Positions 17,878 to 27,277 of a stretch of DNA of 63,636 nt are shown here, one piece after another. This DNA is from Bacteroidales bacterium (GTDB lineage: Bacteria > Bacteroidota > Bacteroidia > Bacteroidales > UBA932). Positions within the stretch are counted from its first letter, which is position 1; the number at the start of each line of letters is the position of its first letter. The notes below the pieces were generated by a model. The model did not search any database, was not told where the DNA came from, and saw nothing but the letters and a program-made list of their open reading frames with translations. The position numbers and the translations under genes were made by a program. The DNA lies in NCBI GenBank assembly GCA_029007435.1, contig JAQXHU010000093.1, forward strand, positions 1 to 63,636, in the 5' to 3' direction.

Positions 17878-17885
17878 TATATTTG
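17878..17885 (+). promoter_or_regulatory. purB promoter
   Basis: TATATTTG with a TTG at 17855-17857, 20 bp upstream: a full Bacteroidota promoter, 25 bp before the purB ATG. Confidence 0.65.
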
Positions 17886-17910
17886 CAGTTCTTAAACTAT
17901 TACGAACAAA

Positions 17911-19251
17911 ATGGACACCCACTCTTTATTGGCAGTATCTCCTGTTGATGGAAGATACGCCTCCAAAACAGAGGCCCTCAGGCCGTATTTCAGTGAATAT
18001 GCGTTGATTCGCTACCGTATCCGTGTGGAAATAGAGTATTTTATCGCGCTGTGCGGCATTCCGCTGCCTCAGCTTGAGGATCTGGACAAGTCCAAGTTTC
18101 CGGAAATGCGCAGAATCTACACTGAACTGACACCGGAACAGGCAATGGAGGTGAAGGAGATTGAACGCACAACCAATCACGATGTCAAGGCGGTGGAGTA
18201 TTTCATCAAACGGCGTTTCAAAGAATTGGGACTTGAGAAGTGGTCTGAATTTGTCCATTTCGGACTTACTTCGCAGGATATCAACAATACATCCCAGCCG
18301 TTGATGCTGAAGGAGGCTCTTGAGAATGTGTATATGCCTGCTCTCAGGGAAGTCCTGGACACAGTTTCCGCGATGGCGGAGCAGTGGAAGGATATTCCGA
18401 TGCTTGCAAGAACTCACGGCCAGCCGGCTTCACCGACCAGACTTGGAAAAGAATTCAAGGTTTACCAGGCCAGGCTTGAAGAACAGCTCAGGCAGTTCTC
18501 TCTGTTGACGTACCCTGCCAAATTCGGCGGCGCGACCGGAAATATGAATGCGCACAAAGTGGCATATCCTGACATTGACTGGGTGTCATTCGGAAACAGG
18601 TTCATTTCCTCATTGGGGCTCAGCCGTTCGTTCCCGACCACCCAGATTGAGCATTATGACAATCTTGCATCCATTTTCGACTGCCTCAGGCGTATAAATA
18701 CCATTCTCATCGATTTATGCAGGGATATATGGACTTATATTTCAATGGAGTATTTCCGCCAGAAGGTGAACAAGAACGAAGTCGGCTCGTCCGCGATGCC
18801 TCATAAAGTCAATCCTATTGATTTTGAGAACGCCGAGGGCAATCTCGGTATGGCCGATGCCGTGCTGACGTTCCTCTCAATGAAACTTCCTATCTCAAGA
18901 CTTCAGCGCGATCTTACGGACTCGACTGTGTTGAGAAATGTCGGTATGCCCGTGGCTTACGGACTTATAGCTTTCGCTTCGCTCAGCAAGGGTCTTGGAA
19001 AGCTGATTCTCAATGAGGCAGCGCTCCGTGCTGACCTTGAGCGCAATTGGGCTGTTATCGCCGAGGCTGTACAGACCATTCTCAGAAGGGAGGGCTACCC
19101 GAATCCTTACGAGACGCTGAAAGCTCTCACCCGTACAGGTGCGGGGATTGATGAGGAGACAATGGAGAATTTCATCAATACCCTGTCGGTTCCTGACAGT
19201 GTTAAAGATGAGCTCAAGGCCATCACACCTTGGACTTATACCGGTTTCTGA
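17911..19251 (+). CDS. purB: Adenylosuccinate lyase
   Basis: 446 residues. Two steps of purine synthesis: splitting SAICAR and adenylosuccinate. The fumarase-superfamily signature is SSAMPHKVNPIDFE with the catalytic Ser; the His-containing LARTHGQPASPT block and TTNHDVKAVE are also present. It sits with folP just upstream, but with its own promoter. The GSCFA gene follows four bases after the stop. Confidence 0.95.
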   Translation: MDTHSLLAVSPVDGRYASKTEALRPYFSEYALIRYRIRVEIEYFIALCGIPLPQLEDLDKSKFPEMRRIYTELTPEQAMEVKEIERTTNHDVKAVEYFIKRRFKELGLEKWSEFVHFGLTSQDINNTSQPLMLKEALENVYMPALREVLDTVSAMAEQWKDIPMLARTHGQPASPTRLGKEFKVYQARLEEQLRQFSLLTYPAKFGGATGNMNAHKVAYPDIDWVSFGNRFISSLGLSRSFPTTQIEHYDNLASIFDCLRRINTILIDLCRDIWTYISMEYFRQKVNKNEVGSSAMPHKVNPIDFENAEGNLGMADAVLTFLSMKLPISRLQRDLTDSTVLRNVGMPVAYGLIAFASLSKGLGKLILNEAALRADLERNWAVIAEAVQTILRREGYPNPYETLKALTRTGAGIDEETMENFINTLSVPDSVKDELKAITPWTYTGF

Positions 19252-19255
19252 TACA

Positions 19256-20152
19256 ATGCTGAAGCTTCAGACTCCTGTCGAGACCGGCCGCAGCGAGGTC
19301 CGTATCTCATTGAAAGACAAGATAATGCTTCTTGGCAGCTGTTTCTCTGACAATATAGGGGAGATTATGTCCCGGATGGGGTTCAACGTATGTGTGAATC
19401 CGTTCGGGACATTGTACAATCCGGTGTCTGTATGCAATTCGGTGCACCGGATTGCTTCGTCTGTGCCGTTCTCAAAAGACGAGTGCGTGAAGATGGGTGC
19501 GGGTTCGGATCTGGTCTGCTCGTTCAGCCATCATACTGCTGCTGCTCGTTCCACCGAGGAAGAGTTTCTTAGAGATGCAAACAAGGCACTCGAAGAGGCC
19601 TCCGCTTTTTTCAGGGACGCGGACACTGTTATCGTCACTCTTGGCACGGCCTGGACATTCAGGTATCTGGAGACTGGTGAGATTGTTTCAAATTGTCTCA
19701 AACGTAACGCATCTGAATTTTCCAGGGAGCGCTTGCCTCTCGGGCAGGCTGTGACACTGCTTAGGTCATTGGTTTCCAGGTACTCGTCCGATGGAATCCT
19801 CGCAAGGGGGATAAAACCGAAGCGCTTTATTTTCACTGTCAGTCCTATCAGGCATTTCAAGGACGGGGCACACGGAAACCAGACAAGCAAGAGTGTCCTT
19901 CTACTTGCAGTAGATGCTGTCTGCGAAGCTTTTCCGTCTGTGTGCCAGTACTTTCCCGCATATGAAATAATGATGGATGAGTTGCGTGACTACCGCTTTT
20001 ATGCGGAAGATATGCTTCATCCATCACAACAGGCTGTCGAGTATATTTGGGAACGTTTCCGCGACTTCGCTCTCCCTGAGGAAGAACTTCCGGAACTGGA
20101 ACGGAACCGCAAGGCTTACCTGCAGTCCCGTCACCGTCCGATTACCCGTTAA
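19256..20152 (+). CDS. GSCFA-family protein (SGNH-hydrolase-like)
   Basis: 298 residues. Named motif in LGSCFSDNIGE, then NPFGTLYNP and a C-terminal MLHPS segment that places the His of an SGNH-like hydrolase. Function unknown; probably an esterase or acyltransferase. Start at 19256; a longer open frame runs back through the purB end and is dropped. Its stop TAA is interlocked with the convergent dsbD stop in the sequence TTAA. Confidence 0.85.
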   Translation: MLKLQTPVETGRSEVRISLKDKIMLLGSCFSDNIGEIMSRMGFNVCVNPFGTLYNPVSVCNSVHRIASSVPFSKDECVKMGAGSDLVCSFSHHTAAARSTEEEFLRDANKALEEASAFFRDADTVIVTLGTAWTFRYLETGEIVSNCLKRNASEFSRERLPLGQAVTLLRSLVSRYSSDGILARGIKPKRFIFTVSPIRHFKDGAHGNQTSKSVLLLAVDAVCEAFPSVCQYFPAYEIMMDELRDYRFYAEDMLHPSQQAVEYIWERFRDFALPEEELPELERNRKAYLQSRHRPITR

Positions 20153-22110
20153 TTCCTGTTTGCATCTATTCCTTTCTGGAGGAATGCCACAAACCCTTTG
20201 ACATCAAGGTTATAGCCCCTTACAGGCACAAGCTGCGTCCCGTCGGCGGACAGAATTGTATAATTTGGCTGTGCGTTCACTCCGAATGTGTTTCTAACGT
20301 AGTAGGAATTGACCCTTCCGAGATCTTTGAGCACTTTCCCGCTTTCCGTGGTCACCCACTGGTCTTCAGGCAGTTTGGTCTTGTCATCGGTGTACAGCGC
20401 CACGATTTCAAATTCGTTTTTCAGCAGGTTGAGGACCTCAGGGTCGCTCCAGACCCTCTGCTCCATTTCCCTGCAGTTCACGCATCCGTGACCCGTGATG
20501 TCCACAAAGACTGGTTTCCCGCTTTTCCTTGCAGCCTCAAGTCCTTCTTCTACAGAAAAATATCCGCTGAGGCCGAGCGGCAGTTCGAGCCCGAATTCAT
20601 TTGTGGTCCGTTCAGCGTCCACGGAGAGTGACGATGTAGGCCTGTCACCGTTCCATACAACGAAATCTTGGGTTTCGATAGGCGGCAGATAGCCTGACAG
20701 CGCTTTCAGAGGAGCACCGAACATACCGGGAATAAGATATACTACGAATGTGAAGTCCACAATGACAAGTATCAGCCTGAACACTCCGATATGCTCCACT
20801 TTGCTGTCTGCCTCGAATCTTATCTTCCCGAGCAGATACAGGCCGAGCAGGGTGAAAGTCACTATCCATATTGCAAGATATATCTCCCTATCGAGAAGGC
20901 CCCAGTGGTAAGTCTGGTCGGCCACGCTCAGGAACTTGAATCCCAAAGCCACTTCGATGAATCCGAGAACGACTTTCACGGAGTTCAGCCAGCTTCCGCT
21001 CTTGAGTTTCTTGAGAAGTGACGGGAACATTGCGAAGATGGTGAACGGCAATGCGAAGGCGATTGAGAATGCCAGCATTGTCACCATAGGTGTCCAGAAT
21101 TCGCCCTGCGTGGATTTAATCAGGACTGAACCGACAATCGGACCCGTGCAGGAAAATGACACGAGCACAAGTGTCAGCGCCATAAAGAAGATGCCCGCAA
21201 GTCCGCCTCTGTCGGAGTTCTGGTCGCTCTTGTTCACGAGCGATGACGGCAGGGTTATCTCGAATGCGCCGAAGAATGACGCCGCGAACACCATGAACAC
21301 AATGAAGAAGATGATGTTAGGCAGCCAGTGTGTCGCAAGCCAGTTGAAGATGTCCGCTGTCACAGCGTCTCCTCCCACAATCCAGGTGATGCCGATAATA
21401 GCGGATATCGGCACTGTATAAAGCAGTACTATGAACAGGCCGTACATAAAGGCCTTGAATCTTCCTGCGGCCGGTGAAGTTGAGCCCTTCATAAAGAAGG
21501 ATATAGTCATCGGCACCATCGGGAATACGCACGGTGTAAGGAGCATAGCGAATCCCCAGAGTATGGCCTCAAGGATAAGTCCCCATATCGACCCTCCGGC
21601 TTTTTCCTCTTCTTCTGTCAATGCTGTCTGGCTTATGGTCTCTCCGCCTTCTGCCAGGAAAGCTGCTCCGGCTCCCGGAATCTCCACTGCGAATTCATAA
21701 TATTCAGGTGAGTTGCAGGCGTTTTCTGTGCAGCTTATCCAGCATATCTCTCCTTTCAATGTGTCAGCCTCCTGTCCGGCTTTGACTTTCTGCACGATTA
21801 CGATTCTCTTGTAGAACACTTTGCTGCCATCCTCGTCTTTCGGTGCGGCAGGCTCGTGCAGTCCTCCCTCAAGGGTGATGTTCCCTGAATCGCCAAATGT
21901 GATTTCAGTAGGGCTTGTGCTGTCAGTGACGCTGTAAGTGTGAAGCCCGTCGGCTATGCTGCCGCTGAATATGACCTCGTAGCTGCCTTTTCCGCCGTCT
22001 TTGATGGAAATGTTCCATGCTACTGTGCTTTCAGGCTCCTGGGCGCATATAGACAACGCACCCCGGAGGAGTGCGATGACTGCTAAGAATGTTCTCAGTA
22101 TTCTGTTCAT
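20149..22110 (-). CDS. DsbD-family thiol:disulfide interchange protein
   Basis: 653 residues. Signal peptide to about residue 23; a periplasmic alpha domain with a cysteine-containing EICWISCTENACNSPEYYEF segment; an eight-helix membrane domain with LLTPCVFPMVPMT and SFSCTGPIVGS, the redox pair; and a C-terminal thioredoxin domain with GHGCVNCREME. It carries electrons from cytosolic thioredoxin across the inner membrane to periplasmic proteins. 12 bases downstream of rny on the same strand. Confidence 0.93.
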   Translation of the reverse strand: MNRILRTFLAVIALLRGALSICAQEPESTVAWNISIKDGGKGSYEVIFSGSIADGLHTYSVTDSTSPTEITFGDSGNITLEGGLHEPAAPKDEDGSKVFYKRIVIVQKVKAGQEADTLKGEICWISCTENACNSPEYYEFAVEIPGAGAAFLAEGGETISQTALTEEEEKAGGSIWGLILEAILWGFAMLLTPCVFPMVPMTISFFMKGSTSPAAGRFKAFMYGLFIVLLYTVPISAIIGITWIVGGDAVTADIFNWLATHWLPNIIFFIVFMVFAASFFGAFEITLPSSLVNKSDQNSDRGGLAGIFFMALTLVLVSFSCTGPIVGSVLIKSTQGEFWTPMVTMLAFSIAFALPFTIFAMFPSLLKKLKSGSWLNSVKVVLGFIEVALGFKFLSVADQTYHWGLLDREIYLAIWIVTFTLLGLYLLGKIRFEADSKVEHIGVFRLILVIVDFTFVVYLIPGMFGAPLKALSGYLPPIETQDFVVWNGDRPTSSLSVDAERTTNEFGLELPLGLSGYFSVEEGLEAARKSGKPVFVDITGHGCVNCREMEQRVWSDPEVLNLLKNEFEIVALYTDDKTKLPEDQWVTTESGKVLKDLGRVNSYYVRNTFGVNAQPNYTILSADGTQLVPVRGYNLDVKGFVAFLQKGIDANRN

Positions 22111-22122
22111 ATTGAGGTGGTT

Positions 22123-23664
22123 CTATTTTGCGTAAGCAACTGACCTGGTCTCCCTGATGACGGTGATTTTCACCTGCCCCGGGTAGGTCATCTCGTTCTG
22201 TATCTTCTGGGCGATGTCTGAAGAGAGCTGTGCTGCCTGCTCGTCGCTGACTTCCTCGGCTCCTACAATCACCCTCAGCTCGCGGCCTGCCTGGATTGCG
22301 TAACTCTTTGTCACTCCAGGATATGCGGCTGCCAGATCTTCCATACCCTTGAGCCTCTTGATATATGACTCAATCACCTCGCGGCGTGCTCCAGGGCGTG
22401 CTCCGGAGATTGCATCTCCAACCATCACGATAGGTGAGATCAGGGATGTCATCTCGGTCTCCTCGTGGTGCGCCCCGACCGCGTTGCAGATTTCAGGTCT
22501 TTCTTTATACTGCTCCGCCAGCTTCATACCGAGCAGTGCGTGAGGCAGTTCCGGATCGTCCTCCGATACTTTTCCGATATCGTGGAGGAGACCTGCGCGT
22601 TTTGCGACCTTAGGATTGAGCCCGAGTTCGGATGCCATAATCGCACAGATGTTAGCCACCTCGCGGGAGTGCTGGAGAAGATTCTGGCCATAAGAAGAAC
22701 GGTATTTCATACGGCCGATAAGTTTCACGAGCTCGATGTTCATACCGTGGATGCCCAGGTCGATACAAGTTCTCTTTCCGGTTTCAAGTATCTCATCCTC
22801 AAGCTGTTTCTGAACTTTCGCAACGACTTCCTCGATACGGGCCGGATGGATTCTGCCGTCAATTACAAGCTGGTGCAGGGCAAGCCTTGCCACCTCTCTC
22901 CTGACAGGATCGAATGCGGAGAGGAGAATTGCGTCTGGTGTGTCGTCCACCACAATCTCCACACCTGTGGCTGCCTCAAGGGCCCTGATGTTCCTTCCTT
23001 CCCTTCCGATGATGCGGCCTTTGATTTCGTCGTTTTCAATCGGAAATGTAGTGACTGCATTTTCAATGGCAGTCTCTGTAGCCGTGCGCTGGATGGTGGT
23101 TATCACTATTCTCTTGGCCTCTTTGGCGGCGTTCAGCCTGGCGTCATCCATCGTGTCGTTGATGTAGGCCTGGGCCTCGCTTCTTGCCTCGGCTTTCATA
23201 TTTTCCATCAGGATGTTCTTGGCTTCCGCCGCAGAAAGTCCGGCGATGCTTTCTATCTGCTTGTTGGCTTCCTGCCTGAGCATCTCGTACTCCTCCGCTT
23301 TCTTTTCGAGGACTTCTTTCTGGGCCTGCACGCTTGCTTTTGCGTTGTCCAGCTCGGAAATCTTCCTCTGGAGCTCCTTGTTCTGCTGGTTGAGGTTATT
23401 CTCTTTCTGCCTGAGCCTGTTCTCTGCGTCTTTCAGCTGTGCGTTTTTCTCGTTCACCTGCTGCTCGTGCTCGCTTTTGAGCTGGAGAAATTTCTCCTTG
23501 GCCTGCAGAATTTTCTCTTTCTTGATATTCTCGGCCTCAAGCTCAGCTTTCTCGATGATGCTGTCCCTGCGACCTTTCATTATAATGCGGTGGACCGCTA
23601 TGTATACTGCGATTCCGAATGCGGCTGCTGCCACTGCGGTCCCAATCAATATTAATGCACCCAT
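22123..23664 (-). CDS. rny: Ribonuclease Y
   Basis: 513 residues, usual length. One N-terminal membrane helix, a charged coiled coil of about 150 residues, a KH domain ([19 protein letters not shown]) and an HD domain ([19 protein letters not shown]). Membrane-bound endoribonuclease that starts mRNA decay. It follows the 6S RNA and zapA, an arrangement common in Bacteroidota. No strong promoter is seen in front; an imperfect TATATTTA lies about 10 bases before the start. Confidence 0.96.
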   Translation of the reverse strand: MGALILIGTAVAAAAFGIAVYIAVHRIIMKGRRDSIIEKAELEAENIKKEKILQAKEKFLQLKSEHEQQVNEKNAQLKDAENRLRQKENNLNQQNKELQRKISELDNAKASVQAQKEVLEKKAEEYEMLRQEANKQIESIAGLSAAEAKNILMENMKAEARSEAQAYINDTMDDARLNAAKEAKRIVITTIQRTATETAIENAVTTFPIENDEIKGRIIGREGRNIRALEAATGVEIVVDDTPDAILLSAFDPVRREVARLALHQLVIDGRIHPARIEEVVAKVQKQLEDEILETGKRTCIDLGIHGMNIELVKLIGRMKYRSSYGQNLLQHSREVANICAIMASELGLNPKVAKRAGLLHDIGKVSEDDPELPHALLGMKLAEQYKERPEICNAVGAHHEETEMTSLISPIVMVGDAISGARPGARREVIESYIKRLKGMEDLAAAYPGVTKSYAIQAGRELRVIVGAEEVSDEQAAQLSSDIAQKIQNEMTYPGQVKITVIRETRSVAYAK

Positions 23665-23725
23665 TTCAATTAAATATATTATAGTTTCAGTTCCACATCT
23701 TTCAGGTATGTTTCCGTACGGACAT

Positions 23726-23767
23726 AAAAAACCGGCGGACAGCCTGCAATTGAAGCTGATCTGCCGG
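23726..23767 (-). terminator. Intrinsic terminator of the 6S RNA
   Basis: Imperfect stem CCGGC-A-GA-T-CAGC / GCTG-TC-C-GCCGG followed by six T on the minus strand; separates 6S from rny. Confidence 0.65.
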
Positions 23768-23945
23768 ATTCTGTATGGTTCAATATCGACAAAGCCGTCA
23801 GCCAGTCTGTCAGAAAATCTTAAATGATAAGATTTGAGCTCCGTGCCGGTTCAGCAATCCTACGTCCCGCAATGCGGAATCCCCTGAAGGTACTTAGGCC
23901 CGCGCATCCACGGCTCGAGAACACCCGGTTCCGTAGAACGTGTTG
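23726..23945 (-). ncRNA. ssrS: 6S RNA
   Basis: A non-coding stretch of about 220 bases between zapA and rny. On the minus strand the two halves pair into a long rod: GAGCCGTG with CACGG-GCTC, CCTA with TAGG, and a terminal CCGC-ATT-GCGG hairpin, interrupted by internal loops as in 6S RNA. The 3' end is an intrinsic terminator (CCGGC...GCCGG then T6 at 23731-23726). Position beside zapA is the classic 6S context. 6S RNA binds housekeeping RNA polymerase in stationary phase. Exact ends, and whether it has its own promoter or is cut from the zapA transcript, are unknown. Confidence 0.7.
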
Positions 23946-23948
23946 TTT

Positions 23949-24257
23949 TCAGCGAATCTCGGCCGGCGGCTGATTGTCAATATTGTCTAAATAAGTATCT
24001 ATCTGGTTCTTAAGTGTCTGTAACTCTTTCTCGACAGCCTCAAGTTTTTTCTTCATCATTATGGCTCCGATGCCTTCGTTCAAAGCCACGAATGAAAGAA
24101 TTTCATCCATATCCTTACCTGGAAACTTGGCCGTATATACGGACAGCATCTTGTTCACGGAATACGCTGCTGCTCTGTAAGCGTTTTCCTGTTCGGGTGA
24201 ATCTGCGGTGAGCGTGTATTTCTTTCCCCCGATCGCAATGCTCATTTTCTGGCTCAT
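23949..24257 (-). CDS. zapA: Cell division protein ZapA
   Basis: 102 residues. ZapA domain: N-terminal strand-rich SIAIGGKKYTLTADSPEQE, then a long C-terminal coiled coil (MMKKKLEAVEKELQTLKNQ). It binds FtsZ and bundles protofilaments at the Z ring. Start at 24257 (MSQKMSIAIG), two bases after the stop of the coiled-coil gene upstream. Confidence 0.88.
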   Translation of the reverse strand: MSQKMSIAIGGKKYTLTADSPEQENAYRAAAYSVNKMLSVYTAKFPGKDMDEILSFVALNEGIGAIMMKKKLEAVEKELQTLKNQIDTYLDNIDNQPPAEIR

Positions 24258-24259
24258 AA

Positions 24260-24532
24260 CTATTTCTCTAATAAGGAGATGCATCTGTCAATACTGGAGA
24301 TCATCTTATCGATTTTCTCCCTTGCCGCAGAGCCTCCTCCGGCCGGAGCCGTGAAAGCCTCTGTCAACTTGAGATTGTCCACTTGTCTTTCCAGATCCGC
24401 AATCTGCTTCCTGCACGATTCTATTTCAGCATCTTTCTTCAGAAGCTCCGACTGCAGGATTTCTTTCTGCCTGCGTTCGTTCTCATACAGAGCGATAATC
24501 CGTTCGATATTCTTTTTTAAATCTTCAAGCAT
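24260..24532 (-). CDS. Short coiled-coil protein, ZapB-like
   Basis: 90 residues, nearly all predicted coiled coil up to residue 55 (LEDLKKNIERI, LERQVDNLKL), then a short Ala/Gly-rich break and a final helix. No enzymatic motif. Two bases upstream of zapA and behind a full promoter, so it is likely a cell division partner of ZapA, as proposed for such proteins in this phylum; the ZapB label rests on shape and context only. Confidence 0.65.
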   Translation of the reverse strand: MLEDLKKNIERIIALYENERRQKEILQSELLKKDAEIESCRKQIADLERQVDNLKLTEAFTAPAGGGSAAREKIDKMISSIDRCISLLEK

Positions 24533-24563
24533 CGTACGTCTGAAATTGAATCATACTATTTTG

Positions 24564-24594
24564 CAAAAATAAATAAAAAATCTTTAAATGACAA
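24564..24594 (-). promoter_or_regulatory. Promoter of the zapB-like/zapA unit
   Basis: TATTTTTG (24571-24564) with a TTG 20 bp upstream on the minus strand. Transcripts may run on into the 6S RNA. Confidence 0.6.
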
Positions 24595-24600
24595 TGATTG

Positions 24601-25923
24601 TCAGTCAAAAGTCATACGGAAAGATGTGATGCCTTTTTCTTTGTCTGTTCTGAGAGTCAGCGATCCTCCGCTTAGCCGCATTATCTGTCTTGAGAGGGAC
24701 AGCCCTATGCCGCTTCCGTTCTTTTTTGTGGTGAAAAACGGGACAAAAATATGTGCGGCAACATCGTCAGGAATCTCTGGTCCATCGTTTGAAACATCCA
24801 CAATGACTTTGTCGCCGGCTCCATTACGGGCTGATATCCATATATTTCTGCCTTTTCCTGAATCTTCCGTCGCCTGTACTGCGTTCTTGAGAAGGTTGGT
24901 CAGTACCCGGGAAATCAGTTTCTCGTCCGCATATACCATCAGGTCGTCCGGTTCAATATCCAGATGGAATGATATACGTCCGGCTCCGGCCTGCTGGGAT
25001 GCCAAAGCCATAGCTCTTGAGGCTGTTTCCTTGATATAGAATATTGTAGGCTCCGGTGTCGGAACGTGGGTGAATTTCCTGTAATTCTCCACAAAACTGA
25101 TAAGGTCGCATCCGGTCTTGTGAATTACCTCTATGCCGTCCCTGACCTGGCTGTCTTTCTCCACTTTGTCAAGCAGGGTGCCGCTCAGGGATGTGATAGG
25201 GGTGATGCTGTTCATAATCTCGTGCGTCAGGACCCGGATGAGTTTTAGCCAGGAGTCCAGCTCGTTCTCGCTCAATTCGTTGTCAATGTCGTTCAGGGCG
25301 ATTATCCGGACAGGCTCCTGCTTTATAGCCGCTGATGTGCCGGCCACGGACAGGCTTCGGCTTCCTGTCTCGGTCTGGAAAGTTATCCTCCTGCGCTCTC
25401 CCGGAGCAATGCCGGCTATGAGCGAGGCCAGTCCTGAATCGACACGCTTCAGCTGGGCTATGTGTGTGAGAATGTTCAATCCGGTGAGTTCCAATGCCTT
25501 GCTGTTCTTCTGAAGGACAGCTCCTTTCTCATTCACGACAATTATGCCTGTATCCACAGAATCAAGTGTTGTCTCATAAAACTTCTCCCTTTCTCTTGCT
25601 TCCGAAGCATATCTTTGAAGAATCATTTTGATTCTGTTGAGATATTGGTTCACCACGAGGTCAGTCCCGGCAACATTCCTGGTGTCGAATTTGAATGAGA
25701 AGTCATCATTGTCCATCGCGTCGAACATATAGGAAATCTTCTTCCCGTTCTTTCCGTAAAACTTGAACAGAATGCAACAGCAGATTATCCATATTATGAC
25801 TGAAACTCCGGCGGCGGGCCACATTTCCCGGACAGCGAAAACCGCGGCCGCGGCTGCGCTTGCGGAGGTGGAAAGCGCAAGGAGTATGAGTTTGAATCTC
25901 AATATGCCGCCGGCGAATCTCAT
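24601..25923 (-). CDS. Sensor histidine kinase (NtrY/NtrB-like)
   Basis: 440 residues. Two adjacent membrane segments (about residues 10-30 and 37-55) with almost no periplasmic loop, so it probably senses within the membrane or cytosol. A PAS-like region (residues 110-215) is followed by the H-box VLTHEIMNSITPI with H234, then N-box NLLKNAVQA, and GSGIGLSLSRQI. Its ATG overlaps the stop of the response regulator gene by four bases; the pair is one unit. Confidence 0.92.
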   Translation of the reverse strand: MRFAGGILRFKLILLALSTSASAAAAAVFAVREMWPAAGVSVIIWIICCCILFKFYGKNGKKISYMFDAMDNDDFSFKFDTRNVAGTDLVVNQYLNRIKMILQRYASEAREREKFYETTLDSVDTGIIVVNEKGAVLQKNSKALELTGLNILTHIAQLKRVDSGLASLIAGIAPGERRRITFQTETGSRSLSVAGTSAAIKQEPVRIIALNDIDNELSENELDSWLKLIRVLTHEIMNSITPITSLSGTLLDKVEKDSQVRDGIEVIHKTGCDLISFVENYRKFTHVPTPEPTIFYIKETASRAMALASQQAGAGRISFHLDIEPDDLMVYADEKLISRVLTNLLKNAVQATEDSGKGRNIWISARNGAGDKVIVDVSNDGPEIPDDVAAHIFVPFFTTKKNGSGIGLSLSRQIMRLSGGSLTLRTDKEKGITSFRMTFD

Positions 25924-27257
25924 AGCCCGTATTTTTTTATTTTGTTATACAGGGTCTGGCGTGTTATCCCGAGGCGGGATGCTACTAACGACAGATTTCC
26001 GGAACATTCTGATATAGCATTGGCGATCATCCGGCATTCCATATCTTCAAGTGTGCCGCCGTTCGCATGGTCTGGTGCTGAAAAATGTCTGTGCCCGCTC
26101 TCGATATCTTCCGGGCCGATGATGGATGAGTCGCTCAGTATCACGGCTTTTTCCACGGCGTGCTCGAGTTCCCTGACATTGCCCTGCCAAGTCTGTGAAA
26201 CCAGCTTCTGGCGGGCCTCTTCCGAAAATTCGACCTGCTGCTTTCCGTACAGGTCTCCATATTTTTTCAGGAAAATGCCGGCGAGGGGCACAATGTCCTC
26301 TTTCCTGTCCCTGAGAGGCGGCATCTCCAGGCGGATGGTGTTGATTCTGTACAACAGGTCTTCTCTGAACTGACCCTGTGAAACCATCTGGTCAAGATTC
26401 TTGTTTGTGGCGCATATCAGTCTGACATTCACTGGAATAGGCTTGTTGTCCCCGACCCGCACAACGCTTTTCCGCTGTATTGCTGTCAGAAGTTTGGCCT
26501 GAAGCGAATATGACAGGTTTCCAATCTCGTCCAGGAACAATGTCCCGCCTTCAGCGGCCTGGAACTTGCCTTCACGGTCAGCCCTCGCATCGGTGAACGC
26601 CCCCTTGACGTGTCCGAACAGTTCGCTTTCAAACAATGTCTCCGTTATTGCTCCCATATCCACCGTGACCATCGGACCGGATGACCTGGCGGAAAGCTCG
26701 TGGACGGCCGTGGCGAGCATTTCCTTGCCGGTTCCGTTTTCCCCGGTAATCAATATGTTGGCATCAGTGGAAGCCACTTTTTCAACAATGCTTCTCAGTG
26801 ACATCATCTGTCTGCTCGACCCCCAGAACATAGTCTTTCCGTTGGGATTGGAAGCCTGTCTGGATTTTCCGGTGCTTTTCCTGTATGCGGCGAGAAGTTT
26901 CTCTTTCATCACATTGTTGTCGAACGGCTTGACTATGAAGTCCGAAGCTCCTTCCTGTATCCCTCTGACAGCCAGTTCAATATCTGCATATGCTGTGAAT
27001 AGCACGACTTGTGTCCCTGGTTTGAGCCTCCTGATTTCCGACAGCCAGTAAATGCCTTCGTTTCCATTGTTGATTCCGCTTCGGTAGTTCATATCGAGCA
27101 GCACAACGTCCGGCTTGCCTTCCCGCAACGCCGCAGGTATCTCGGCGGGATTGGAGACGGTTATGATATGGTCGAACTCGCCTTCCATCAGAAGCTTGAC
27201 AGATGCGAGAATGCTTTTGTTGTCATCAGCGACAAGCAGTGTTCCTTTTTCAGACAT
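25920..27257 (-). CDS. NtrC-family sigma-54-dependent response regulator
   Basis: 445 residues. Receiver domain with phospho-acceptor D55 (VVLLDMN), AAA+ domain with Walker A GENGTGKE, the sigma-54 contact loop as GAFTDA instead of GAFTGA (a known variant), GGTLFLDEIGNL, and a C-terminal Fis-type helix-turn-helix (ASRLGITRQTLYNKIKKY). Start at 27257 (MSEKGTLLVADD); the open frame continues upstream only as an antiframe of the transporter gene. Pairs with the kinase just downstream. The MATE transporter upstream may be a target, which is inference. Confidence 0.93.
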   Translation of the reverse strand: MSEKGTLLVADDNKSILASVKLLMEGEFDHIITVSNPAEIPAALREGKPDVVLLDMNYRSGINNGNEGIYWLSEIRRLKPGTQVVLFTAYADIELAVRGIQEGASDFIVKPFDNNVMKEKLLAAYRKSTGKSRQASNPNGKTMFWGSSRQMMSLRSIVEKVASTDANILITGENGTGKEMLATAVHELSARSSGPMVTVDMGAITETLFESELFGHVKGAFTDARADREGKFQAAEGGTLFLDEIGNLSYSLQAKLLTAIQRKSVVRVGDNKPIPVNVRLICATNKNLDQMVSQGQFREDLLYRINTIRLEMPPLRDRKEDIVPLAGIFLKKYGDLYGKQQVEFSEEARQKLVSQTWQGNVRELEHAVEKAVILSDSSIIGPEDIESGHRHFSAPDHANGGTLEDMECRMIANAISECSGNLSLVASRLGITRQTLYNKIKKYGL

Positions 27258-27277
27258 ACAGGATATGATTTGTTTCT

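Noticed and set aside
22465..23655. Long open frame opposite rny (about 396 codons)
   Set aside because: Exactly antisense to the coiled coil, KH and HD regions of rny. The translation is Leu/Phe/Cys-rich with no family motif; it is a shadow of the coding strand.
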